A stretch of 64,000 nt of DNA from Macrotrachela quadricornifera (Eukaryota; Rotifera; Eurotatoria; Philodinida; Philodinidae), in NCBI GenBank assembly GCA_022393335.1, contig JAJEKB010021311.1, positions 536,582 through 600,581 of the forward strand, given 5' to 3'. Positions 1 through 11,516 of the stretch are shown one piece after another (position 1 is the stretch's first letter; each line of letters begins with the position of its first letter). A model generated the notes under the pieces. That model worked only from the letters and a program-made list of their open reading frames with translations. It had not been told where the DNA came from and made no database searches. Both the position numbers and the translations under genes were made by a program.

Positions 1-233
1 GTTCAGTCTTCATAGATATTAATCGTAAAATTATATTCCAAAATAGAGAAAACTCGGTCCTAGATCACAACGTGTTGTACTCTATTGTAGCAATTCTTAA
101 ATAGTTCTTTTTTAGTTTCTTCTTAACCAGCGTACTCACAAATGCTAAGCATACTGAGAAGAATTTAGACGAGATGCATCCATTAACTTCAAAGCTGAAC
201 TAATATCGATCGATATAGTGGCGTTAAATATGC

Positions 234-298
234 AAACGGCTAGTCGTGAGTGGCCGACCGGAGGGAGGCCGACGGACGACTAGACGTTGACTTAGAAC
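234..298. repeat. GC-rich hairpin repeat, copy 1
   Basis: A 65-bp segment far richer in G and C than its surroundings. It recurs at 565-629 with only a few differences. Both copies carry near-complementary ends (the 8-bp arm ctagtcgt and its complement acgactag, extendable to 13 bp with one mismatch) around a core in which ggccgac occurs twice. The copies lie 331 bp apart in the same orientation. I do not recognise the family; it could be a short hairpin element or the conserved part of a longer repeat. Confidence 0.7.
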
Positions 299-564
299 GT
301 TATTTCAAAGCATAGTTTTGAAATAAGTCTTAAGTAATTAAAGTGGATTTTTCAAGAACCTAATTAATCTTGTTTGATAACGAATCCGGCAAAATAGAAT
401 TTTGTAAAAATAAGAAAGAAATTGAAAACTGATGAAAACTACACAATGTTATCGGGGTGTTGGAAGTTTCGGATTGCGTATCGATATGTTACGAGTAAGC
501 TACTTTTGTGCGCATTAGAATCCTAATATGACAGATGACAAACAGAAAAACAAAGCGTACATGG

Positions 565-629
565 AAACGGCTGGTCGTGAGTGGCCGACCAGAGGGAGGC
601 CGACGAACGACTAGTCGTTGATTTAAAAA
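565..629. repeat. GC-rich hairpin repeat, copy 2
   Basis: Second copy of the 65-bp hairpin repeat, same orientation as 234-298. In this copy the left arm has a G where copy 1 has an A, so pairing is slightly weaker. Sequence beyond the repeat shows only weak resemblance, so the unit appears to end near 629. The rest of 1-987 shows no gene. Confidence 0.7.
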
Positions 630-987
630 CTTTATCATAAGTGCATTAAGTGAGATTTGAAATATCTTAATAGATTCTCAAATAACTCGATTCTTGAGCA
701 AAAATAATTCTTTATTAGACATTTTATGTAACAGAGTATATTCAGTAAAGGAGTTGGGAATACTAACAGTGCCATTTGCTTATTGTAGCGTAAGCAGAAA
801 TAGATATGAATCCGTGTCGTCCTAAAACTTTAAGCTGTCCGGAATTTTCAAGTTTGAAAAAAGATATTTTTTCACGGAATTGTGGTTTGAAGTAATCGTC
901 ACCTGGTCATGCTATTGAACTTGATGAACAAACTGAAACATCTGAGCCGTATCTAATTCCGCTTTCTTAAGGAAACAGTCGTATAGC

Positions 988-1331
988 GATAAATATTGCT
1001 TATTTCAGACATTTAATTCGAATATTTCGACCTTTTCTTGATTAACACGGTCATTATCAACGATATAAATGAACTCTTTATCTACTATGTAATATGAAGA
1101 ATACAATGAAATGAGTATAACAATCTAATTTTGAAGTTAATGTAGTGGTTATTTCAGACATTTTATTCTTCATATTACATAGTAGATAAAGAGTTCATTT
1201 ATATCGTTGATAATGACCGTGTTAATCAATAAAAGGTCGAAATATTCGAATTAAATGTCTGAAATAACCACTACATTAACTTCAAAATTAGATAGTTATA
1301 CTCATTTCATTGTATTCTTGATAAATATTGC
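988..1331. repeat. Compound inverted repeat in order A-B-A'-B'
   Basis: Two interlocking inverted repeats. Arm A (1001-1100) is the reverse complement of A' (1167-1266), 100 nt with one visible mismatch. Arm B (1101-1160) is the reverse complement of B' (1256-1315), 60 nt with one visible mismatch. The order is A, B, A', B' rather than the A, B, B', A' of a simple palindrome, and A' and B' share 11 nt. A 12-bp direct repeat, gataaatattgc, sits just outside at 988-999 and 1320-1331 and may be a target duplication. There is no coding capacity. The near-identity of the arms suggests a recent event. Confidence 0.85.
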
Positions 1332-1753
1332 ACTTAAAAAGACATGAATGTTTGTCTCTTCGTTTTGTTGAAACAAGTCAGAGTTTAGGATTAGAAAATA
1401 TGACGTCCCAAACCAGTGAATATGGTCAGATATCCGTATTAGACATGATCAATCTCACACGAAGACAATAAACTCGATTTTGAGATTTCCTTGTCGTTTA
1501 TATATGAATCTATATAGGAATATTGCTATAAAACGATCATCGCTAGAGTGAATATTTTATTTCGTAGCTTTCATGCAATCAAAAGGATAAAGATATCAGA
1601 TGATCTAAAAGAAAACTTTTTTGAATGGTAATCCCACTGAATTTTCTTTCAGAAAAGGGTCAGCGAATCCGTAGGATGAGCGCTACTTGTTTATAAGTAC
1701 GTGAGGACATGATTTTTGCAATTTTCATTTATATTCTGAGTCGAATTAGACAG

Positions 1754-2304
1754 CTACTTTCGTTGTATTTGTAAGATTAACTTTGATTTTGATGGCTTTG
1801 TCTTCACTAATAACTGTTGATGAGATTTATTGGTACATGTTTCAATCGTCAAAGTAACATTGTTCATTGGTGAACCAGGATACATGTAATGTTTCTTCCA
1901 TATATGACGTAATTTTCGTTTGAAGTCAAGTATTGAACCACTTTCAAGAGGAAAATAAATTTGAATATGTTTCTTATTCCAACCCATTTCTCGTTGTTGT
2001 TCCGTTTGACTTGATAGAAGTTGATTGGAATTAGAAATCACACTTCGCCGTTATTTTTCTTTTTCTATTTCTCCTCTTGTTGGTAAAAAAATTAAATTTT
2101 GATATAACTCTTTCTAAAGATCATTATCCAGTTGTTCCATAAGTGACGTAACATTATTTCCTTGAAAGAATTCTTTGAAATGATATGCAACAAATCTTGA
2201 TAAATTAGTCTGTCTTGACTGATTTGTCTTAAGTGATCTGCCACGTGACCTCTCTCGTTCATCCGCTGTCCGCTGCCGTTTATATTAAATACAACAATCA
2301 TCAT
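1754..2304 (-). pseudogene. Decayed ORF of unknown function
   Basis: Two open stretches on the minus strand (2304-2092, about 70 codons; 2041-1754, about 95 codons) are joined by a segment that stays open in a shifted frame. This looks like one ORF broken by frameshifts. Residues such as ISQDRLIYQDLLHIISK and a lysine-rich tail look protein-like, but I recognise no domain. A retroelement ORF is possible. No intact start-to-stop model can be made, so it is called broken. Confidence that it derives from a coding sequence is modest. Confidence 0.35.
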
Positions 2305-2445
2305 GTCGATTCGTCTACTTCAATTTCTCTAAGACTTTTATCGGCTTTGAATCCATCTGAATAAGATTTGGATTCACTAAAGTCTTATGAGGCACAGCAA
2401 TACTAACTTAATTTACGAAACTCATATACTTCTTAGATTTCAAGT

Positions 2446-2908
2446 TAGGGATGGGCAATGTCACATTACTGAACACTGATTGACACTAATACTGACACTT
2501 AATGCCCAATGGTAGTCTCAGTATTACCAATCACTGAAATATTGAACTACGCACATTGACTTTACTAATATCTCATAATTAATTGTTATAGCTTAACTAC
2601 AATATTCATTTATTTAGAGTGTTTTTTCGAAGATTTTATTGATAACTTATTTATCTAACTCTTCGACGATGATGCGTTATTTTCCTTCACGTTTCGAAAA
2701 CTATAATCATTAATTGTCTTGGAAAAACATATGCATCCACTTTATAACCTTTTCTTTTTTGTGTATCTTAAACACACATATTGCAATATTACATACCCAT
2801 TAATTACGAGATGTCATTCCATCAGACATATTGGTGTGCAATGAATACCGTTTTTGGTGACAAAACTGTCGGTTTTTGCGATGTTGATACTGACATCACT
2901 CATCCCTA
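2446..2908. mobile_element. hAT-like MITE, 463 bp
   Basis: Begins tagggatgggcaatgtc and ends with the inverted match (tagggatgagtgatgtc read from the right end). These termini fit the hAT pattern of a pyrimidine-AG start followed by a G-rich run. The adjacent 8 bp, tttcaagt on the left and cttcaaat on the right, agree at 6 of 8 positions with two transitions, as expected for an old 8-bp target duplication. No transposase reading frame lies inside, so it is non-autonomous. The superfamily call rests on termini and duplication length. Confidence 0.7.
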
Positions 2909-4221
2909 CTTCAAATCTATTTTCTTCGATATTTCATAATTGGTAGCACTGATGTTTGTGTTGATGCATCATGAGAAGAGTATCATTAGTGAGATAGATG
3001 TCTCACCAGTCGTTGGGATAGAAAGAAGTCATCTTAGTCCTTTTTTAATTTTTTTCAATCATTTTCAAGAACTATAATAGAGTCATTCCCTCAAATGAGG
3101 CCTTTAACAAGATCGAAATTCAGATTATGGTCACTTGGACTCATTCTCATTCTCTTGTTTTATAATGTAGTTTAAGATTCTGACCATACCTGATGATGAT
3201 TACTTGAACAGTAGTCGAAACAATCATTGCACGATTTGCTTTGAAGCTCTCTTCGTAAACTTATTCATAATCCACTCTCAAATGATTTGTACTGCAACAG
3301 TTTGCCCACACTACGGTTTGTTCTATGATGAGAAGCCCGGTTAGAATCTTGTATATCTCTGTTGTATTAATTTACAATATTATGCATAGGAAAAATATTA
3401 ATAATTTTCATCTTATATTATTGTTTTGTACATTTCTATTGTTATAGAATAATATACCAAGAATAGGAGAAAAAAATTAATTAAACTATTATTGATTTCT
3501 TTTTTAAAATTATATTGTTTTATTAAATGTTTATTGAAAAAAAAGCGAAAAAATAACGTAAACAGACACAGAAAATACATGACATATTCGAAGCGATATC
3601 ACTCAAACAAAAAATAATCAATTATGGCGAGAAAATAACACAGCAAAAGAAAAAGAGAGAAGAAATCACTCTATAAATAAAACGATGCCCTATTATATAA
3701 GCTAGAAACTCTATCAAGACATTTAATTTGGCATTGGCACAGAACGGGATAAAATATGTAGTAGAAATACCTTATATGTGCGATATAGTCACTTGGTATA
3801 CTTTTTTTCTCTTTCTTCTAAGGGAATATTTTCGAGCGAGAGATAAGTCAGTATTAACTAGGATGTCGATATTGGAAAACTCCACCAGAGAAAAAGAAAA
3901 AAAATATTCACTAAAAGGATTATATAGTATATATAAGCTACCAATCCTATTGAGATGTTATCAATTCATATTTGGCGCAGAATACAACACAGTATTTTCC
4001 TACGCATTCATCTTTTATTCTTTTTTTTCTTACAATATCGAGAACTGTTAACAGATCAACGAATAAAATATTAACATTACGACGTCTTATCTAACGGTAA
4101 ATTTTAACAAAAATTAAAAATCACTAAGTTCTATGTAACTTCGTGCGACTTGAGGAAACGATGACGATATATACCAAAAAATAAAGAGATTTACTTGTTT
4201 CATGAATATATATATTATCAG
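2909..4221. other. Intergenic, no gene seen
   Basis: AT-rich sequence without recognisable coding content. A 107-codon open frame at 3728-4051 has no start ATG, no domain and low-complexity hydrophobic composition; I treat it as chance. No repeat boundaries were found. Confidence 0.5.
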
Positions 4222-4748
4222 TTCAAAAATAAAAGGCAGATGCCTACTTTTCGAATAACTATTGATAGGAACGAGATAAAGAGTTGCAGTTTTCACCATT
4301 CGAAAGAGGCGACTCTGGGCCATCCTTTTCTCCAATATTACATCAGACAAAACCATTTTAAAACCAACTTTTTCTGCAAAATATTGAAATATATAAATCA
4401 AAACAGGTTGCTATTCCGATGAGGTTTTGATTTTGATTTATGATTTAGATCGAGGAACTTCAAGTCTACAGTTTAAGATATAATTCGAATAATTATCTTC
4501 ACATAATCCAGTGTTGAAAGAATTAACTTCTCTATTTAGTTCTTGAAAAAATATGAATTTCTCTTAATTTTTTAGTGAATTTTCGATATTTTTCAGAAAT
4601 GATTAGTTTTGAAATGATTTGTCTGATATAATATTGGAGAAAAAGATGACCCAGAGTCGCTTCTTTCGAATGGCGAAAACTGCAGCTCTTCATTTCGTTC
4701 CTATCAAAATTTATTCGAAAAGTAGCCACCTGCCTTTTATTTTTGAAT
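4222..4748. mobile_element. Foldback element, about 527 bp
   Basis: Long imperfect inverted arms, about 4222-4395 and 4560-4748, start with ttcaaaaataaaaggcag and enclose a short AT-rich loop. The arms remain open in one frame, which gives mirror-image spurious ORFs on the two strands. A relative with the same inner arm sequence lies at 53854-54444. No transposase is present, so it is a non-autonomous MITE. The outer boundary and target duplication are not clear here. Sequence from 4749 to 5103 holds nothing else recognised. Confidence 0.7.
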
Positions 4749-5103
4749 CGAAATCCTTACTCTCAAAGTTGCACCCTATGATGATCAAACGACAAAGTTG
4801 TCTATCATATTGAATCATAATATAATGATAATGGAAAGAAATACACAGTTTGCCAACACAAGGACAAATATTTACCAGTCGCCACAATTAATCATATATG
4901 AACGAGTTGTGTCAATATAACCTTTTTGATGCATTTGAGACTTTCAAATTAGAGACAGGGGAAAATTAAAAAGAAGGAATATATAAAATACTATTATTAC
5001 TAGCATAGTATTGTCTGTTCTTTCACAGAATATTCACGATTATAAAGTCGACCATTCATCTCTAACAATATTTTTGATTGTTTTATTTCTTTTGAAATGA
5101 TGG

Positions 5104-6522
5104 ATGTATATCAGAGAAGAACTGAAAATGTTCAAAAATCAGTTGAAGAACGACAAGGTTAAGCGCTGTTTCTTTTAAAGTAAACCTTTTTTGTACCTTT
5201 TCTTTTTTTAAAGTACAATATATTCAACAACAGATTTTATCTATTTCATTTTGGTTGAAAAATAAAATATATGGCTTCCTAACATGGATTGGTCGTTGTG
5301 TCATTAAATTACTTCATATTATTATGCTAAACTTTATTGAAACACTCACTGTTTTAACAGTAGTTCCAATAGTTATTTTTGCCATATGGAAATATATTGC
5401 AAAACAAGTTCTATTCTTCTTTGTCTGCCAAAGTATCATTGGTGATTTACCATACATCTCGGATCGCTGTGCACTAATGTTCAAAACTAATGATCAAAAT
5501 TTGAAGCCATTAGTACTATCAGTTGATTCACTTATTGAAAAAAGTGTTACATTAGCTGAACGACTTTCCAATACTGATGTTGGTACAACTGTCAAATTAA
5601 CAGAAGTGAAAATATCATTAATTGATTTGAAAACAAATGTATTGTTTAGTCAAGTAGAACAGTTAATTAAAGATGAACTTATAAAAGAAATTGATATAAT
5701 AAAAGATTCTGCTCAATCAACAACCAGAGGAATGCATAAAATGTTAGCAACGTTCAATAGTATCCTGAGACAAATGGAAAGGCACACGACAAGTCTGTAC
5801 AGACAACTAACAGATCAGAATTCCATTGTTTCTCGATTACAATCAAAAGCATTGACAAATGAGCAGAAAATAACTCTAGAACACTTTAGAGAGTATCTAA
5901 AAGATATGGAGAATGGAATAGAACGTGTTATAGTCGATGCAGAAAGTGTAAATTCAATGTTAGGTATGTATTTTTTTTATTAGGACAAACCATAGATTTT
6001 TTTTTACATTCACTTACAGTGGAGATAGAGTAGATCGATTAAGTTTTTAAAAAGCAGTTTTACCTAAGCGAAAAGCTAATGTAGAAACATAATACTTCCA
6101 TTTTTGTTTCAGAAAATCTTGACAAGAAAGTGGATGAATTGACCGTTATTGCATCAAAATTTCACGAAATTGACGCTGTCAAATTAAATCAGATTGAACA
6201 AAGTTCGTTCATAGCTACACTTTATCGGCAAACAATTGGTGAAGGAAATATTAATAAAGTTAAACATCAACGAAATCTTCAAGTACTAAATCAATTTCCA
6301 AAGTTTACAAAAGAAGCAGCTATTCAGATTAACAATGTGCTTCTTAGATTAGACACATTTAAATTTGAACTTGATGAGATGAAATCGTCTATGTCACAAA
6401 TCGATCACACACAAACATTTTCATTGAATATACATATCGAAACATTGAGAGATGCTATCCAAAAGTTACATATGCATCAACAACGTTTCAATGGACAAAT
6501 AAATGAAATAAATCAAGTATAA
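5104..6522 (+). CDS. Membrane-anchored coiled-coil protein, three exons
   Basis: A model of three exons: 5104-5157, 5234-5963 and 6113-6522. The introns (76 and 149 bp) have donors GTTAAG and GTATGT and acceptors CAG and CAG. The splice phases agree (0, then 1) and give a 397-aa protein with stop TAA at 6520-6522. The start at 5104 is chosen because this ATG frame, not that of the ATG 7 bp upstream, reaches the donor in phase 0. Residues 41-70 form a strong hydrophobic segment, probably one membrane span or a hairpin. Most of the rest (from about 85 to 395) is charged, heptad-like and probably coiled coil, with no catalytic motif. A polyadenylation signal AATAAA lies at 6560-6565. I recognise no family; a structural or tethering role is only a guess. 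Further 5' exons cannot be excluded. Confidence 0.7.
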
Positions 6523-6869
6523 TTGTGTGTGTTGATTTGTAGATCAAGTAGATAAAAAAAATAAAAGGATAATAATAAATATGCTAGTAATTCTGAAGGT
6601 GGAGTTAGTGGTAGATCAAGCAGCCATGATCGCAATTTCATCCTCATTTTAATAGACTAATCAGATGGCTTAGATTGTTCCAAGATCGAATTCTATTCGA
6701 ATGATCATAAGGAATGACAAATAAAAGCATTTCGAATAGTTGTCAGAATTTATAGAAAATTGATGATCTACAATGAACTTCAATTAATTTTCTCCTATTT
6801 GTGCTTTCCACTTTTCTTCACCGTAGTTTGTCCTTTTTCCAAAATCAAATCTGTAAAAAGAAAGCGCAC
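6523..6869. other. 3' flank, no gene seen
   Basis: Downstream region of the coiled-coil gene, containing its putative AATAAA at 6560-6565. Nothing else was recognised. Confidence 0.4.
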
Positions 6870-7640
6870 TCACATCAAAATGATTTATCATAAAAAACAC
6901 CAGCTAAGTATGTAATGACACATTTTCGAAATGTACTTGTGCCTTCATTTATCGATAACGAAAGAAAAGTCTCCGAAAATAGCGTTGAAAGATTATTTGT
7001 TATAATTAGATAATAACTTCCTTGATGAAATGCCAAAGAGGATTATCTACTGGTGGTACATATTTAGCAGAGAGTTTTGACATGAAATAAATATCCAGTA
7101 TTGATTTATATTTCACGTTTTCCAATGCTTTCATCCTATTCTTTGTATTGGTAATTTAATCATTCATCGCATGTTTTTGGATACCTTTAATACCTTTTGC
7201 TTTTCAATCATTGGATATTAAAGCCATACAAGTAATTGATTGAGAACCATTGACCGTATCAATGAAATCATAATGTTGAGAGTAAGCAGATGATTTCTCA
7301 ACAATAATTAAAGGCTGATTTCGAGATGCCACAAAAGTTCGACAAGGATACATGTTGCAATAAACGGCAGTTTCATCGATAAATATTAACCTATCGTTAG
7401 CCAAACTTTGTAAACAACTTCGAAATTTTGTCATTGAAAACGCAACGATCATATCTGCTACTAATGAAACTGGGATACTTAATATTATCTGTGGTTAACT
7501 CCTTAGTTGTTTTAATTCTGATGCCACATGCTTATCTAATGAGTTTACAACGTGTTCTTGTATCATTTTGTATTTCACGGACTTGTATTGCATATTCATT
7601 TTATCGACAAAATTCAAAATATAATCCGTTACTTAATCCT
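6870..7640 (-). pseudogene. Broken DDE-superfamily transposase (Tc1/mariner/IS630-like)
   Basis: Read on the minus strand from about 7640, an open frame runs through a likely DNA-binding/linker part, meets a TAA near 7493-7495, then continues to 7204. It includes RLIFIDETAVY, the typical first catalytic aspartate (D of the DDE/D triad) context of IS630/Tc1-type transposases, followed by YDFIDTVNGSQSITCMAL, typical of the same fold. After a TGA at 7204-7206 the same frame resumes (KAKGIKGIQKHAMND), then has further stops and one frameshift down to about 6870. The later part (SKLSAKYVPPVDNPLWHFIKE) is protein-like but I cannot place it; it may be the transposase C-terminus or a different gene. 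The second Asp and the last acidic residue of the triad were not located. Dead copy. Confidence 0.65.
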
Positions 7641-7649
7641 TTCTAATTG

Positions 7650-8399
7650 TATGTGGTACACAACCTGTCCATTATTGAAATGTTTTGCTAATCATCTGTA
7701 CCTACACTTGTAAATTCTATGACAATATTTCTTTAAAACGTCGTATTTGAAATCACTGGTATATTTATTATATTTTTCCATTATTTAGAAACCGATGAGA
7801 GAAAAAGAATCGATAAATATAAGCCAATTACATAATTGGTTAGATTCTGGAAAAGACTATTATGACATCTGTCTATCTGACTTCTCATTGTGCTCTTCAC
7901 CATTCGAAACTAATTTAAGTTTTCCAGGATTCGATATACTATTGGTGGATGTTTTATACGATGGCTAGTCAAATGGCCATCAAAAAGACGGTCGAAATTC
8001 AATTTTTGCAAGCTCCTTAGAATTGATGTACTATTTGGCCTACTGAAATCAACAGTCCGTTCGATCAAAGGGCAAGTCATTCTAGAGAAAACTGTAACAG
8101 ACTGCTAACTTTTCTTCCATCAGAAGTTTTAATTCTCTTAACAGAATCTCTGACTTATTTCTACTTGTTAATGTTGATCATGAAATATCAATAATTAGTA
8201 GAACGTGAGAAATTTATCTTCAAGATCAGATTACTTCAGAACTTCTTCCTGACAATGTTCTGTGTATTTTCAAATGGCGTAATTTATTCTATTGGCTCAT
8301 TCACTTTAACATTCAATAAAAGAAAAAGAAGAAAAAGAAAAATCATTGCTCAGAAATTGTTATTACGCTAAATATTAAAAGAATTTTAATTACTTCAAA
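7650..8399. other. Intergenic, no gene seen
   Basis: Upstream flank of the NHL gene. No coding frame, repeat border or RNA gene was recognised. Confidence 0.4.
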
Positions 8400-9619
8400 A
8401 TGACGCTTTTAGCTCGATTCATTATTGTATTTTTGGTCATTAATTACTCTTCAGGTAAAATTTATTTCTATATTTCAATGAAGAAGAAATTCTAGCAATT
8501 GAAATAGTCTCTGTCTTTTCATGATTTAGGAAATGTTCTGATATCACTCTAAGAATAACTTAAAAAATCAACTGTGTTTTCGATATTAGACAAACAATGC
8601 AAAAGATTCGAGTTTATTAATAATAATCGTCAGTATATTGTACCAAATAACATTAGTTGTTTGACTTCGAGAAAGGCCCTAAGCAATATGTCGGATCTAG
8701 ATGAGAAATTTGTTTTTCTTTTTGTGTTAAGTAGGTGTATCATACAACCGACCCAAATTGAGCATATATGCATCATGGAATTCGAAGGCGATGACATTTG
8801 TTAACGAGAGTTTAGTTGGAAAACAACCCGTTGGATTATTTATAAATAATCACAACACGATCCATGTAGCTGACAGAGAGAATGGACGCATTCTTATCTG
8901 GTACAATGGATCATTGACTCCAAACAAAACTCTTTCTGAAAATTTAACTTATCCACGAAGTCTTTTTGTTACGAACAATAGTGATATATATGTCACTGAT
9001 GCTTTTTCCAACGATAGCATTCAAAAATGGACATTGGATCCAATGAACAATGAATTTGTAACACATGTCGATGGAATATGCACAGGACTTTTCATTGTCA
9101 ATAATATTATCTATTGTTCTTTGACCAATCGTCATCGTATTGTCAAAGTTGAACTTGACAATGAACCAATGGCATCAATCGTTGTAGCAGGAACAGGTTG
9201 TCCAGGACCTGTTTCTAATATGTTAGATCATCCTCATGGAATTTTTGTCGATGTCAACTTCAATTTATATGTTGCCGATACTGATAATAATCGAATTCAA
9301 TATTTTCCACCAGGACAACAAGATGGTATTACAATGGCTGGATTCCCCTTAACAATGGATTTTATACTCAGAAGACCTACAGGAATTGTACTTGATGGTG
9401 ATGGTTATTTATTTATTGTTGATAGTGGCAATCATCGTATCATTCGAACAATACCAAATGGGTTTAAATGTTTAGTTGGTTGTTCAAGTGAAAGTGGTTC
9501 AACAGCAAGTCAATTATACAATCCACAGACGATGGCTTTCGATTCTGATGGTAACATTTTTGTGACTGATTTCAACAATCATCGGATTCAAAAATTTATC
9601 TTAGCTTCGGACGCATATG
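8400..9619 (+). CDS. Secreted NHL-repeat beta-propeller (exons 1-2)
   Basis: Exon 1 (8400-8454) encodes MTLLARFIIVFLVINYSS, a convincing signal peptide. It ends in phase 1 at donor GTAAAA. Exon 2 (8735-9619) follows acceptor TAG after a pyrimidine-rich tract and reads GVSYNRPKLSIYASW onward, the usual N-terminus of this protein type. Six NHL blades are visible, each of the form PxGIFVD...LYVADxxNxRI (for example PHGIFVDVNFNLYVADTDNNRI is split over residues of blade 4). Together they would form a six-bladed propeller for protein or ligand binding outside the cell or at its surface. Exon 2 ends at donor GTATGT (9620) in phase 1. Read through, the frame stops at 9738. The phase matches the exon at 10576, so the two may be one gene (see that entry). 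Expanded NHL families are typical of bdelloid rotifers; no enzymatic motif is seen. Confidence 0.8.
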
Positions 9620-10575
9620 GTATGTTTATTCATTTCAGATTAGATATTGTTTTTGATGATAAGATCTTTTTTTTCAAAGTTAATAGTTTGTCCAATCAAG
9701 TTTCAGAGACATTATACTATTATTTCTCAAAAACTTAAAATTTAGTTTGCGCTGTCTAAAATAAAAACACAGAGAGATTTAGTAACTCAAGTATTTGAAC
9801 GAGGAAATTCATTTTAGATTCTAACTTCCGTATCACAAAATCAGCATTAGATTTGAATAATTTATCGCACATGTGAAAAATATTGCTTGTGTTTTAGATT
9901 ATTATAAGCAGGATGTTTATCCTATCATTATAGTATGCGAAGACAGGAGTTCATGTGAGAGTTATCACAGAATATCGAAAACCATCTTGATCTTTTAGCA
10001 TGAATTTCAATCCTTTCTATTCGATCCCTCAATCACACATAAATATACTTAACGTTGACAGATTAGGACACTCAGTCAAGTCAACTGACTTATACATCCA
10101 TCGAATCAAAAATTATTAAATGTAGATTTAAAATACAGAAACACGGTAGCTATCAAACAGACAAAATGAATACTGTTAATAATGAGAGTAAAAGTAAGAG
10201 AGAAAACGTTTTTAAGTGGACTCACCTACCCGCTCAATAGAACACTCCAAAATTATATGAAATAAAACTTGAAGAAATATACTATCTTGTGGGTAAGATA
10301 TAAATATTTTTTATCTTCGATCTCAATAAAATAATGAATATGAAAAGAAAAAAAGACTACTACACAACAAGAAATACCCATTACTAATACATCTCTATAT
10401 TTTTTCTATGAACTATTTTAATGTATGATATTTAACAATGTTGTATATGTCTTTCCAAGATTTTAGACTACTTCTGTCAAGAAAAATTTCCTCTTCGATT
10501 TATACTTTCTTCGTATTTAAGAAATCTTTGATATAGACATTAGTAAAACATATGATAATAGGGCTTTTCTTTTAG
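9620..10575. other. Probable intron or intergenic gap between NHL exons
   Basis: A 956-bp AT-rich stretch begins with donor GTATGT and ends with ttcttttag acceptor; both neighbouring exons are in phase 1. No convincing exon or signal-peptide start was found inside, which slightly favours its being one intron. It is longer than the other introns here (76-280 bp), which speaks against that. Confidence 0.5.
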
Positions 10576-11489
10576 TACCACTTCGTGCCAATTTGATAGA
10601 TATTCCTGCAAATGCCACATGGAACAAACGTGGTCTAATAGAAGGAGGACAAAATCCAACACTTCTTTATCCTCATGGTGTATATGTGGATTACGAACAA
10701 ACAATTTATGTTGTTGATACAGACAATCACCGTATTGTAGCATGGAAATCGGGTGAAATAAATGGACAAATAGTGGCAGGTAGACAAGGAGAAGGAAATG
10801 GTACTCATCAATTGAGTTACCCAACAGATGTAATCGTAGATAAAGAGAAAGATATTCTTATTATTTGTGATACTGGGAATAAGAGAGTAGTTAGATGGCC
10901 TCGTCAAAATGGAACAAATGGAGAAATAATTATTTTGAATATCTCTTGTTATGGTTTGACAATAGATGACAATGGATTTCTTTATGTTTCTGATTTTCGT
11001 AAGCATGAAGTAAGAAGATATCGAATAGGCGAATCCCAAGGAATAGTAGTAGCAGGTGGAAACGAACAAGGAAATCGTCTTGATCAGCTCGATTGGCCCC
11101 GCTACATATTCGTCGATCGAGAACATTCAGTATTTGTGTCTGATTATACAAATCACCGTGTGATGAAATGGATAGAAGGCGCAAAAGAAGCTGTTGTGGT
11201 TGCTGGTGGGCAAAGTTATGGAAATAGTTCGACACAATTGTATAATTCTAATGGAGTTGTAGTTGATCAATTGGGTAGTGTTTATGTAGCTGATGAACGA
11301 AATCACCGAATTGTACGTTGGCCTAAAGGAACACAACAAGGAAATGTTATTGTTGGTGGAAATGGTCAAGGAACACAAGGAGGTCAACTCAATGGACCTG
11401 TGGGATTGTCATTTGATCGACAAGGTAATCTCTATGTTGTTGAATATGGTAACAATCGAGTACTACGATTTACTATTGAAATGCCATGA
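10576..11489 (+). CDS. NHL-repeat beta-propeller (C-terminal exon or separate gene)
   Basis: One exon following a good acceptor (ttttag, ending 10575), open in phase 1, stop TGA at 11487-11489. It starts VPLRANLIDIPANATW and contains six NHL blades: PHGVYVDYEQTIYVVD, PTDVIVDKEKDILIICD, CYGLTIDDNGFLYVSD, PRYIFVDREHSVFVSD, SNGVVVDQLGSVYVAD and PVGLSFDRQGNLYVVE, each followed by an xNHRV/I-like end. Glycine-rich VVAGGN linkers connect the blades. AATAAA at 11511-11516 is a likely polyadenylation signal. Joined to 8400-9619 it gives a 617-aa secreted protein with two propellers. Alternatively it is the last exon of a separate gene whose first exon I could not find. Confidence 0.8.
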
Positions 11490-11516
11490 AATTAATGGGA
11501 TGAACTGGTAAATAAA

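Noticed and set aside
3728..4051. 107-codon ORF
   Set aside because: No ATG start, no domain, hydrophobic low-complexity composition.
4114..4813. Four similar ORFs on opposite strands
   Set aside because: They are the two arms of a foldback element read in both directions.
10635..11387. Minus-strand ORFs of 86-163 codons opposite the second NHL exon
   Set aside because: Shadows of the NHL repeats on the other strand; serine/tyrosine-rich with no domain.
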